Source: Pseudomonas yamanorum (GTDB lineage Bacteria; Pseudomonadota; Gammaproteobacteria; Pseudomonadales; Pseudomonadaceae). Taken from it: DNA of 64,000 nt. The position numbers and the translations under genes were made by a program. The stretch covers positions 1,245 to 65,244 of the forward strand of contig NZ_JACARE010000056.1 of NCBI RefSeq assembly GCF_013386765.1. Direction: 5' to 3'. Shown one piece after another: positions 52,276-64,000 of this stretch; position 1 is the first letter of the stretch, and each line of letters opens with the position of its first letter. A model generated the notes under the pieces. It had not been told where the DNA came from and did not search any database. It saw only the letters and a program-made list of their open reading frames with translations.

Positions 52276-53355
52276 ATGTTGAAGGTTCTCTGCAAGTGCT
52301 TGCTGGTGCTGAGCACGCCGTTCTGGGCCATCGCCCAGGCGACGTCGGTGGTGTTTCTCAACCCTGGCAATTCGAATGAGACCTTCTGGGTCAGCTACGC
52401 ACAATTCATGCAGGCCGCCGCCAGGGACCTCGGCCTGGATTTGCGTGTGCGCTATTCCGAGCGCAACCCCGACACCACGTTGTTTCAGGCCCGCGAGGCA
52501 CTGCAAGGTCCTGAGCGTCCGGACTATCTGGTGCTGGTGAATGAGCAATACATCGCCCCGCAGATCCTGCGTCTGTCCCAGGGCAGCGGGGTCAAGCTGC
52601 TGATCGTCAATAACGCCCTGACCGCCGACCAGATCGAGTTGCTCGACGCAGGCAAGTACCCCAACTGGATCGGCAGCCTGGTGGCCAACGACGAACAGGC
52701 GGGCTACCTGATGCTCACGCAGTTGCTGCGTCAGCACGGGCCGGTCGCGCCCGGCCAGACCATCGACCTGCTGGCGTTCTCCGGTGCCAAGACCACACCG
52801 GCAGCACAATTGCGCGAGCGGGGTTTACAGCGTGCCCTGGCGGACCATCCGCAAGTGCGCCTGCGCCAGTTGGTGTATGGCGAATGGAGTCGCGAGCGAG
52901 CCTTCGAGCAGGCAAGGCAACTGTTCAAGCGTTACCCGCAGACGGCGTTGGTGTGGTCGGCCAATGATGAAATGGCCCTGGGTGCCATGGCGGCGTTGCA
53001 AGACAGCGGGCGTACGCCGGGCCGGGATGTGTTGTTCAGCGCGGTCAACAGTTCGCCCGAGGTGTTGCAGGCGCGGCTCGATGGCCGTTTAAGCGTGCTG
53101 GTGGCCGGGCATTTCACCGTAGGTGGATGGGCGATGGTGTTGTTGCACGACGATGCCAGGGGCCTGGATATCGCCAAGTATGGCGGGCGCGAACGCACGC
53201 TGGACCTGTTTCAGTTGATCGACCCGGAGCTGGCGCGCCGCCTGTTGCAGATCAATGCCAGCCAGGCCTACGGCGTCGACTTCCGCGCCTTGTCGGCCCA
53301 GGGCAAGCCCGCCGCCTACCGTTACCCGTTCAGCCTGCAACTACTGATGCACTGA
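52276..53355 (+). CDS. Orphan periplasmic sugar-binding-type protein
   Basis: A 359-residue protein with a signal peptide (about 1-20, LKVLCKCLLVLSTPFWAIAQA) and the type-I periplasmic-binding fold of the RbsB/LuxP class. It starts VVFLNPGNSNETFWVSYAQF and has WIGSLVANDEQAGYLM and LVWSANDEMALGAMAALQDS. Binding proteins of this class feed ABC importers or chemosensory and two-component receptors. No importer or receptor gene is adjacent, so the ligand and partner are unknown. The ribosome site is weak. Confidence 0.85.
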   Translation: MLKVLCKCLLVLSTPFWAIAQATSVVFLNPGNSNETFWVSYAQFMQAAARDLGLDLRVRYSERNPDTTLFQAREALQGPERPDYLVLVNEQYIAPQILRLSQGSGVKLLIVNNALTADQIELLDAGKYPNWIGSLVANDEQAGYLMLTQLLRQHGPVAPGQTIDLLAFSGAKTTPAAQLRERGLQRALADHPQVRLRQLVYGEWSRERAFEQARQLFKRYPQTALVWSANDEMALGAMAALQDSGRTPGRDVLFSAVNSSPEVLQARLDGRLSVLVAGHFTVGGWAMVLLHDDARGLDIAKYGGRERTLDLFQLIDPELARRLLQINASQAYGVDFRALSAQGKPAAYRYPFSLQLLMH

Positions 53356-53361
53356 GCGCGT

Positions 53362-53577
53362 TCAAACGCCGGCCAAGTGCAATACCAACTGGACGATGCC
53401 AAACAGCGTCAAGGCAAAGATCGCGGTGAACAGAATGCCCAGCAGCACAAAGTGACTGGGCTTGCCGTGGGTAAAGTCGCGGGCGCGGTTCTTCCCGCTT
53501 TGTACGCCGAAGGCCGCCGCCATGACGCTGTGGAGCATTTGCCAGAAGGTGGGTGGCTTGTTATTGGAGTCGTCCAT
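53362..53577 (-). CDS. DUF2970 small membrane protein
   Basis: A 71-residue protein. The amphipathic N-terminus with FWQMLHSVMAAAFGVQSGKN is characteristic of DUF2970, and a single C-terminal helix (HFVLLGILFTAIFALTLFGI, about 45-65) anchors it in the inner membrane. The start at 53577 follows the family N-terminus. It is convergent with the binding-protein gene (six bases between the stops) and divergent from the large effector. Function unknown. Confidence 0.88.
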   Translation of the reverse strand: MDDSNNKPPTFWQMLHSVMAAAFGVQSGKNRARDFTHGKPSHFVLLGILFTAIFALTLFGIVQLVLHLAGV

Positions 53578-53725
53578 ATGGCCCTCAGCTCGTGGTGACA
53601 AGACCGATGCTCCCCACAGGATAGTCAAGTTCCGGCAAAACACCGGTCCATAGCTATCTACTGCCTTGGGTGGCAGCGCGCTCGTTGTACTGGGACTCCT
53701 CAACCAGAGTCACCAGGAGTCACCC

Positions 53726-56700
53726 ATGACCATTTCAACCCCCGCGCCGGAAGAGGGCCTGCATACAGCCCTGATCAAGCAACGTTTACCCTTGTGGGTG
53801 GCCCACAGTGCCGGCGCGGATATCCGCCGCCTGCGGGGCGGTTTGCTCCCCGGCCGCGTCCCTGCCGGCCCGCCCCCGGCGTGGCTGACGCATGCACCGG
53901 CGGCGCTGCGCGTGGCCCTGAGCGTCAGTCAGCAGCGCAGTCACGCTTCCAACCTGGCACTGGCAAAGTGCATGAAACTGCTCAAGGGACCGACGGAATT
54001 TGCCGAGCCACTGTTGTTGAAAGCCTTGAGCGAACGCTTCGGGCAGGCCCCGGACGCCCATAAAAACGCACTGTTCTACCTGCGTTATCGCCAGGCCCCC
54101 GTGCAGCACACGCTGCTTCAGGCCGCGCTGTTGAACTTTGAGGGCAATGAAGATTTTTCCGAGGTGGCGTTGGGCGAAACCAGCGCCATTGCCCCCGTCG
54201 ATGCGCTGGTGACCGATTACGGTGAGTTCAGTCGCGGAGGATGGCCGGCGCGCTATCGCTACACCGAAAAGTTGCCGATCCCGCCGCAGGACTTCTCGAC
54301 CCTGTGCCGCACCCTGGACCTGGGCCGGCAATACCAGGACCATCTGAAGCAGATATTCGACGCCCCGGACACTGCACCTCAAGTGCGGGCCCGGATGATC
54401 CAGGCACAAAAGGACCTGCTGGCCGTGCGACTGCACACCGCGCGCATCAAGCAGGAGGTGAGCGAGTCGTTCTACGCCGTGCTGCTCAAGCTGCTGGCCG
54501 GCACCGGCGGCCTCACACTGGACGATCGCCCCGTGGGCTACAGCCAACTCTCAGTGCTGGGCTGCCCTTTGGGGGAGGTGGTATTGATTGGCCCGGGCGT
54601 CGGGGCTGACGGTGACGCCGCCAAAGCCTTGGGCTGGAGTGCGCTCCTGACACCGGTGGCAAGCGCGATCGACCTGCTGACAAGTCCCCCCACTTTCGGA
54701 CGTTTTGTGGCCTGGATTCCCGGAGCACCGCTGTACCCGCTCAAGGAATACCCATCGATGCAGGCGTTTGAAAAGGACCTGGCAATCAACTTGCGCTCAT
54801 CGGGTTATCAACGCTTGTTGGCCAGCCGCGTACCGCAAGGTGATGCGCCGGCCTTTCTGAAACGCCTGAAAGACAGGCTCCATACCTATCAATGGAATGC
54901 CACCAAAGGCTTGTATGAACAGGTCTACGACCAACAGATCAGCTTGAACCTGCGGCAAACACCCATCAGCGGCGAGCTGTTTGGCGACCTCTACGAAAAG
55001 CACGTCCAGCGCCTCAAGGACGATGCCCTCAAGCTCGCGGTACCGACCGCTGAAGCAGACCGCAAGGCGGCCCAGGAACGTCATGAGCATTGGTTGAGCC
55101 TGGGTATGAACCTGTTGAACGTGGCGGCGTTCTTCGTGCCGGGGTTGGGCGAGGTGATGCTGGCTGTCACTGCGATTCAGTTGGGGCTGGAGGTGTACCA
55201 CGGCATCGAATCGTGGAAAGAGGGCGACCTGGACGCAGCCTGGGGCCATTTGGAGTCGGTGGCGCTGAATGTGGCCTTCATGGCAACGCTGGGGACGGCA
55301 GGTGCGCTGGCCGCCCGCAAGCCGGTGATCCAGGTCTCGAAATGGGTGGACGGCCTGGTGCCGGTCAAGTTGCCCAGCGGTGAAGCCCGGTTGTGGAAGC
55401 CCGATCTGGAGCCCTATCGCAGTGACGTGGTACTGGACCCGGACCTCCTGCCCAATGCCCAAGGCCAGTACGAGGTGGAGGGCAAGATCTACGTGCGTAT
55501 CGGTGATGGTGTGTACGAAAAAGGTTTTGATTCCCGGCTGAAAAAATGGCGAATCAAACACCCCGATAATCCCAACGCCTACCAACCGGAGTTGCACAGT
55601 AACCACGCCGGGGCCTGGCGCGCAGTGCATGAGCGGCCACGGGATTGGGAACGCCTGACCCTGCTGCGACGCCTGGGGCACGACACCCTGGGTTTCTCCG
55701 ACGAAACACTGGCGACCATTGGCGATATCAGCGGTGTGTCCGACGAGGCATTGCGCAAGATCCATATCGATGGTTTGCCCTTGCCGGCGCCACTGGCCGA
55801 CACGTTGAGGCAGTTCAGGGGCGACCAGGAAGTGGATGAACTGGTCGCCCGGATTCGCAGTGGCGCCGGGCTGGGCCGGCACTACGAACATGTCCTGCCA
55901 CTGGTGGTCGAAATGCCGCGCTGGCCGGTGGGCCGGGTACTGGAAGTGTTCGAGGGGCCGGAGCCCTGGGGACGCTCCCGGGTGTATGGCAGCCGTGCAT
56001 CGGCGGCGGATGTGCGGGCCTCGATCAAGATTACCCGGGGTGAGCTGCGCAAAGGCAAGCTGCCTCAACACGTGTTGGCTGATCTTGGCGAGGATGAAAC
56101 GGCTGAACTGTTGGGCAGCCAGGCGAACGCTACGAGCGGGAGCAAAGAACAGGCCTTCAACGGGCGCCTGGCGGATTTTGCGCAGAAGCGCAAAAAGGCT
56201 TTGTTCGATAGTTTGTCCCGTCCCATGCAAGCCGGTCTGCCCGATAGTGAGTGGCTTGCACGCCGGTTTCCCATGTTGTCCAGGGACGCGATGGCCGAGG
56301 TGTTGGCCCAGGCCAGCGAGCAGGATCGCCTGCAAATCCGCACTCAGGGCCGCGTGCCGGCGCGGCTGGACAACCTCGCGCGTGGCGTAGCCCAGCAAGT
56401 ACGCCTGAGCCGGGCCATTGCCGGTATGCAGCGTGAGGCGCTGGCCGGTGCAGACAGTGACCGGCTGGCGCTGCACAGCCTGGAGCGTTTGCCGGGATGG
56501 CCGGGGAACCTGCGGCTGGAGGTGCGCGCCGACAGCATCGGGGGGCGGGTGCTGGACAGCATCGGCCCGGACTCGGCGCCCGTGCGCAGGTACCTGGTCA
56601 AGGACGGCGATACCTTTCAGGCCTGCGACGCGAACGGCGCAGAGCTTAACGGCAAGGTGCCCGGTAGCCGTAACTGGTTTCAATCAATCATGCACGCACT

Positions 56701-59700
56701 ACCTGATGCCGCACGGCGAGAGCTGGGTGTGCCGCTGGTGAGCCAGGATGCCGAGCTGCAACGGCTACTGGCACAGCATGGGCTGAGTCATCGCAAGCAA
56801 ATGAGCGAATTTCTCAAGCAGCGGATCGCTCGCTTCAGACCCAAATGGCGCCTGCCGGGCGGGCGCCCGGGCTATGCAATGACGGGCCGCGGTGACGCCT
56901 TTGCCGCTGATGCATCACTGGTTGCCAGGGTGCGTGACCTGTATCCCGACCTCAGCGATGAGCAGGCCAGTCGTTTTGTACTGGGTCGCCTGGGGGGCGG
57001 CGAGACGACACAGCAAGTGTTCCACCTGTTGACCACTCGCCAGCGTGAATTTGACGGCCTGCGGGCGACCCTGGATGAGTGGGCGCGGGCGGTGGGCGAG
57101 CCGCAGCATCTGGCCGCCAGGCGCAGGCAATTGGCCGAGGACCTTATCGCGTGCTGGCGGCAAAATTTGTATCGCGGGATTCGCCCCCATGCCCGGTTGA
57201 ACCTGCAGTGGGGAATCCGCTTGCCGACCTTGCAGGCAGACTTTTCCCATGTGTACGCCTTGCGTCTGCAAGGCCCGGCGATGCTCGGCGAAAACGGCAG
57301 CGCCTTGTTCCAGCAATTTCCCGGGCTACGGCAATTGGACCTCTATGTAGCGCAGGCCGAGCTGGGCGCGGTGGGCGAGCGTTTGCGCAACTTGCCGAAC
57401 ATCACCCGTTTGTCGATTGATGGGGACGCGCTGAATTTTGCCAACGGGCTTGAGCCGGTGCTCAATGGCATGCCGCAGTTGGAGACGCTGAGTCTCTGTG
57501 GCGCCCTGGAGAGCCTGGACGTGAGCAGCCTGCCAAACCTGGAGACACTGAACGTTTCCGGTTCCCTGGCGACCTTTCCAGAAGGGCTCGCGAGTCTGGA
57601 GCGGCTGGTATGGACGAATCTGTCGGGCACCCGCATCAACAGGTTGCCCGAGGCCTTGTTTCAAGGGTCGGAACGTGTGTGGCGGGGGTTGCATCTGAAC
57701 TGGCCAACCTTTGAAGCCCGGGACTTCCTGCGGGTGTTTGACTACCTGCACGACCATCCGGCGCATCTGGTGGATGAAGAGCGCTTGGCACAGGGTTATG
57801 GCGAGGGCAGTCTTCGCGCGTTGAGGTTCGGCGGGGTGTCGTCGTTCCAGGATATGACGGCAGCGTTCAAGGGGTTGGGGGTGTCGCCACGTGAGCGGGT
57901 GCTAGGGGTCAATGCATTACGTAACGAGCACACTGCGCTGGTTGACGAACTGGAGGCTTGGAAGACCCGTGAGTTGCGGGTCGACCGCCGACAAGTGGAC
58001 TTTTTTTACCGTCAGCGAGCGGCGGAAAATCTGCTGGAGTGCTGGCGCGAAGGGCTCGACCGGCGCACGGGGAGTGATGCCCAGCCAGGCCCGTCGTCGG
58101 CGATCAATCCGCGGATTAACACGTTGGATTTGTCGGGAGGCGTGCTGGGGGATTTTCCGCGGTTGCCGACGCAAGGTTTCGCCCATGTGCACCATTTGAA
58201 CCTGGACGGTGTTCGTGCCACCGTCGAGGCGCTGGACGGCGTGCTGGCGCGTTTTACGCAGCTCAACCGGCTGAGCCTGGGGCGCAACAATTTGGCGACC
58301 TTGCCGGCAAGGCTGACAGAACTGCGCGGGCTTGAACACCTGGACCTTACTCATAACCAACTGACCCTGACCCCGGTCATGCAACAGCAGTTGAGCGGCC
58401 TGGCCAGCCTTCAGGAGCTGAGCCTGGCGCACAACCGCGTTGGTCAACTGGACGTAAGCGGCCTGACTCAGTTGCGCGGTTTGGACTTGAGCCATACCGG
58501 TATCACGGCCTGGCCCACGGGAGTGCTGGATTTGCCCCACCTGCGCAGGCTGGACATGAGCCACAGCGCGATTACCCAAGTGCCCGGCGCGGCGCTCGTC
58601 GGGCATGATCCATTGATGCGCGGCACCAACCTGCGAGGGTGTCGCCTGGGGCCCCAGGCGCTTGCCGACCTGCAAGGTTTTACCCTGCAGTCTTCGTCCA
58701 CGGCGCTTACCGAGCTGCAACGCCACCTGGCCTCGCGCCCGGAGAACGATTCAGTCCTGGGCATTCCTCGTCACTTGCTTGCAGAGGGCCGTACCGGTGG
58801 CGACCCTGAATATTTTCCGTTGGAGGTGAGGGACAATCCCGACCTGCTGATAGCACTGCCCCTGGATTCGCCGGGTGGCGAGGCGTCGTTGACGGCGGCG
58901 GTCAGGATGCAACGACTCGATCCGGCCTTGAGCGATGCACGAGCCGTACAGCGCATTGCAGACCTCAGCGCGTCGGGGCTGAGCAGCCTCGACCTTGAGG
59001 CCCGGTTGACGCAGTGGAGCGCGCAGCATCAGGCGCTCGTCAGGCAATTGAATGACTGGATTGATATTCGCGCCTATCGCGAGGGCGGCGGTTGGGTGAG
59101 CGCCGTCGACCGGCGACGGGCGGCGGACCGGCTGCTGGACAGCTGGCGGCACAACCTGCGCACCGAGCCTGAAACCGGGCGCCAGTTGCTGGACTTGTCC
59201 GATCTGTACCTTGGGGATCTTCCGCCGGTGGCGCCGCACTTCGCGCATGTCACGACGCTGAACCTGAGTGCGGTGAAACTCACGGAGCAGGGTTCCAACG
59301 AGTTTCTGCGCGCATTTCCCCAGGTCCGCAGCCTGATCCTCAGTCACAACGGCCTTAGTCGCTTGCCGGAGGCGGTCAGCGAGTTGTCGGCACTGACCCG
59401 GCTGGAGGCTGGCCACAATAACGTGTGGGGCCTTGCCGAGCTGCAGGCGACGCTCAATGAATTGCCGGCCCTGGAGTGGCTGGACCTGAGCGCAAACTCC
59501 CTCAGCGGCCTGGACATCTCCCGGCTGCCACAGCTGGAAACCCTCGACCTGCATGGCAACATCCTGGTGGACTGGCCGGTGGGCGTATTGGAGGCCCCGC
59601 GCCTGCGCAGCCTCAACCTGAGTAACAATCAGATCGAGAGCGTGCCCGCCGATGCCTGGTATCCCGAACACCTGGCCTTGATGGCGGGGATCAACCTGTC

Positions 59701-60724
59701 GGATAACCTGCTGCTGGAAGGTGACCTTCGGGTACTGCACGACTATTTGCTCGACACCGGCCACGGCCTGGGGTTTACCGAGGAAGAGATCGACCGCTTG
59801 CTGGATGGCTATGAAAACGATGATGAAGCCAATGGCAATGGCCCCGATGACGAGGCACACCCGGAGCAGCAGCCGCCGCAGGAGCAGAAAGACCAGTGGT
59901 TTAACGGCGTGCCTGCCGAGTCGGAAAAACATGCCATCTGGGATGAGCTCAAGGCCGCCGAGGGTAGCGCCGACTTTTTCCAGATCATTTCCCAGTTGAG
60001 GCACGCCAAGGACTACGAGGTAGACCGTGCCGAGCTTACCCGGCGGGTGTGGGACGTGTTGGAGGGCGCGCATGCACAGCCCGACTTGAGAGACGCGTTG
60101 TTTCTCCGGGCGCGCGCCTCGATCGAACAGGTGACCTGTGGTGATGGCTGGATCTTGTTGTTCAGCGATCTTGAAGTGAGGGCTTATGAGTTCAAGGTGC
60201 TCCAGACGGTTTCCCCTGGGCAGGAAGGCCTCGGCCTTTTCAGGCTGGCCAGAAGCATTATTCGTCTGGAAGAAGTCGAAGCCACGGCGGAGACCGCCAT
60301 CAGGCAGCACCCGGGTATCGACCAGGCGGAAGTGCGCCTGGCCTATCGCATCCGGTTGGCGCAACGGCTGGAACTGCCCCGGCAGCCGTCCACCATGATT
60401 TACGAAAACTTTTCCGGAGTGACACCCGCGGACATTGACAGCGCCTACACCCGCATCATCGCCGGTGAAAACACACCCGCGTTCACCGACAAGTTGGTGA
60501 CCCGTGACTATTGGGTGGATTACCTGAAGCGGCAGCACCCCGCCGAGTTTTCAGCGATGGCCAGTGGGCACGCTGCGAGAGTTGAGGCACTCGAAGCGCA
60601 GCATTCGGACCTGAATCCGGCGTATCTGGCAGCCTCGGTGGCCTTGGACACGCAGCGAATCCAAGAGGAGAAGGCGCTGGCGCTGCAATTGACGGCGCGC
60701 GAGCGCACGGCGATGGGTCTGTAA
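53726..60724 (+). CDS. Giant NEL-type E3 ubiquitin-ligase effector with LRR blocks (2,332 residues)
   Basis: A very large putative effector. The N-terminal part (about 1-1100) looks like the DUF6543/dermonecrotic-toxin-type region; it includes hydrophobic helices at about 461-535 (NLLNVAAFFVPGLGEVMLAV and LESVALNVAFMATLGTAGAL) that may insert in membranes. Three LRR blocks lie at about 1156-1341, 1463-1641 and 1820-2011, each introduced by a similar W-R-x-N/G-L helical linker. The NEL domain (about 2056-2332) has the catalytic motif VTCGDGWILLFSDLEV with Cys about 2138 and Asp about 2140, as in IpaH/SspH. The start at 53726 has AGGAG six bases upstream. It would attach ubiquitin in a eukaryotic host cell; secretion route and target are unknown. 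No hrp box was seen before it. Confidence 0.9.
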   Translation: MTISTPAPEEGLHTALIKQRLPLWVAHSAGADIRRLRGGLLPGRVPAGPPPAWLTHAPAALRVALSVSQQRSHASNLALAKCMKLLKGPTEFAEPLLLKALSERFGQAPDAHKNALFYLRYRQAPVQHTLLQAALLNFEGNEDFSEVALGETSAIAPVDALVTDYGEFSRGGWPARYRYTEKLPIPPQDFSTLCRTLDLGRQYQDHLKQIFDAPDTAPQVRARMIQAQKDLLAVRLHTARIKQEVSESFYAVLLKLLAGTGGLTLDDRPVGYSQLSVLGCPLGEVVLIGPGVGADGDAAKALGWSALLTPVASAIDLLTSPPTFGRFVAWIPGAPLYPLKEYPSMQAFEKDLAINLRSSGYQRLLASRVPQGDAPAFLKRLKDRLHTYQWNATKGLYEQVYDQQISLNLRQTPISGELFGDLYEKHVQRLKDDALKLAVPTAEADRKAAQERHEHWLSLGMNLLNVAAFFVPGLGEVMLAVTAIQLGLEVYHGIESWKEGDLDAAWGHLESVALNVAFMATLGTAGALAARKPVIQVSKWVDGLVPVKLPSGEARLWKPDLEPYRSDVVLDPDLLPNAQGQYEVEGKIYVRIGDGVYEKGFDSRLKKWRIKHPDNPNAYQPELHSNHAGAWRAVHERPRDWERLTLLRRLGHDTLGFSDETLATIGDISGVSDEALRKIHIDGLPLPAPLADTLRQFRGDQEVDELVARIRSGAGLGRHYEHVLPLVVEMPRWPVGRVLEVFEGPEPWGRSRVYGSRASAADVRASIKITRGELRKGKLPQHVLADLGEDETAELLGSQANATSGSKEQAFNGRLADFAQKRKKALFDSLSRPMQAGLPDSEWLARRFPMLSRDAMAEVLAQASEQDRLQIRTQGRVPARLDNLARGVAQQVRLSRAIAGMQREALAGADSDRLALHSLERLPGWPGNLRLEVRADSIGGRVLDSIGPDSAPVRRYLVKDGDTFQACDANGAELNGKVPGSRNWFQSIMHALPDAARRELGVPLVSQDAELQRLLAQHGLSHRKQMSEFLKQRIARFRPKWRLPGGRPGYAMTGRGDAFAADASLVARVRDLYPDLSDEQASRFVLGRLGGGETTQQVFHLLTTRQREFDGLRATLDEWARAVGEPQHLAARRRQLAEDLIACWRQNLYRGIRPHARLNLQWGIRLPTLQADFSHVYALRLQGPAMLGENGSALFQQFPGLRQLDLYVAQAELGAVGERLRNLPNITRLSIDGDALNFANGLEPVLNGMPQLETLSLCGALESLDVSSLPNLETLNVSGSLATFPEGLASLERLVWTNLSGTRINRLPEALFQGSERVWRGLHLNWPTFEARDFLRVFDYLHDHPAHLVDEERLAQGYGEGSLRALRFGGVSSFQDMTAAFKGLGVSPRERVLGVNALRNEHTALVDELEAWKTRELRVDRRQVDFFYRQRAAENLLECWREGLDRRTGSDAQPGPSSAINPRINTLDLSGGVLGDFPRLPTQGFAHVHHLNLDGVRATVEALDGVLARFTQLNRLSLGRNNLATLPARLTELRGLEHLDLTHNQLTLTPVMQQQLSGLASLQELSLAHNRVGQLDVSGLTQLRGLDLSHTGITAWPTGVLDLPHLRRLDMSHSAITQVPGAALVGHDPLMRGTNLRGCRLGPQALADLQGFTLQSSSTALTELQRHLASRPENDSVLGIPRHLLAEGRTGGDPEYFPLEVRDNPDLLIALPLDSPGGEASLTAAVRMQRLDPALSDARAVQRIADLSASGLSSLDLEARLTQWSAQHQALVRQLNDWIDIRAYREGGGWVSAVDRRRAADRLLDSWRHNLRTEPETGRQLLDLSDLYLGDLPPVAPHFAHVTTLNLSAVKLTEQGSNEFLRAFPQVRSLILSHNGLSRLPEAVSELSALTRLEAGHNNVWGLAELQATLNELPALEWLDLSANSLSGLDISRLPQLETLDLHGNILVDWPVGVLEAPRLRSLNLSNNQIESVPADAWYPEHLALMAGINLSDNLLLEGDLRVLHDYLLDTGHGLGFTEEEIDRLLDGYENDDEANGNGPDDEAHPEQQPPQEQKDQWFNGVPAESEKHAIWDELKAAEGSADFFQIISQLRHAKDYEVDRAELTRRVWDVLEGAHAQPDLRDALFLRARASIEQVTCGDGWILLFSDLEVRAYEFKVLQTVSPGQEGLGLFRLARSIIRLEEVEATAETAIRQHPGIDQAEVRLAYRIRLAQRLELPRQPSTMIYENFSGVTPADIDSAYTRIIAGENTPAFTDKLVTRDYWVDYLKRQHPAEFSAMASGHAARVEALEAQHSDLNPAYLAASVALDTQRIQEEKALALQLTARERTAMGL

Positions 60725-60738
60725 ACCTGAAGGGGGCC

Positions 60739-60761
60739 GGGGGCGGCAGGGCGCCGCCCCC
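60739..60761. other. GC hairpin between the convergent effector and metH genes
   Basis: GGGGGCGGC and GCCGCCCCC form a strong stem 14 bases after the effector stop. No T-tract follows on either strand, so it is at best a weak terminator. Confidence 0.5.
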
Positions 60762-60770
60762 TTGTGTCGA

Positions 60771-64000
<3,230 letters not shown>

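Noticed and set aside
53578..53725. Search for an hrp box before the NEL effector
   Set aside because: No GGAACC-N15/16-CCAC pair is present, so a HrpL-type T3SS promoter is not supported.

Overview
The window is GC-rich chromosomal DNA of a fluorescent Pseudomonas, most likely of the P. fluorescens group. The support is the gene content (1.6k-residue NAD-glutamate dehydrogenase, MoxR/DUF58/BatABD operon, CysI with a DUF934 partner, MetH), the REP doublets built on the Pseudomonas core GTGGGAGCTGGCTTGCCTGC, and a very large NEL-type LRR effector. No rRNA, tRNA, CRISPR array, transposase or integrase was seen.

Layout. (1) 1-1117: the 5' part of an unrecognised minus-strand gene with an unresolved start, then an intergenic region. 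(2) 1118-8590: an amidase, then a tightly packed unit of DeoR regulator, M20 amidohydrolase, two choline-kinase-like phosphotransferases, DUF3311 membrane protein and Na+/solute symporter. (3) 8713-16823: a sigma-54 activator divergent from a six-gene ABC importer of the GlpSTPQV type. Between them lie a -24/-12 promoter, six TGTTCA repeats, a REP doublet, and Crc/Hfq-like CA motifs before both start codons. (4) 16998-23843: a six-gene minus-strand operon, moxR-DUF58-DUF4381-batA-batB-batD. (5) 24175-29922: a small acidic protein and gdhB with a strong terminator. (6) 29960-34875: a SEL1-like protein, two GntR regulators, a DctA-family transporter with two GGTCTGACC palindromes upstream, and tag. 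(7) 34985-44308: single genes and pairs (cupin, MocR regulator opposite an AhpD-like gene, SDR plus APH kinase, TadG-like protein, 2-hydroxyacid dehydrogenase, isochorismatase-like hydrolase, TetR, tautomerase). (8) 44561-49632: HAAAP amino-acid carrier, SulP transporter, and a flavin monooxygenase divergent from a MarR regulator across an inverted repeat. (9) 49688-53577: DUF934-cysI, a 37-residue membrane protein behind a Fur-box-like site, an orphan periplasmic binding protein and a DUF2970 protein. (10) 53726-60724: a 2,332-residue NEL E3-ligase-type effector. (11) 60771-64000: metH, whose N-terminus lies beyond the window.

The most notable signals are these. A complete threonine attenuator, possibly with a leaderless leader peptide, precedes an isochorismatase-family gene (43097-43271). 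The NEL effector carries a three-fold repeated linker-plus-LRR module. The ABC importer has two different ATPases with complementary defects. The sigma-54 intergenic region carries a paired-repeat array. The DeoR/two-kinase/symporter unit looks like a catabolic locus of unknown substrate. All functions are read from motifs and context; no database search was run.
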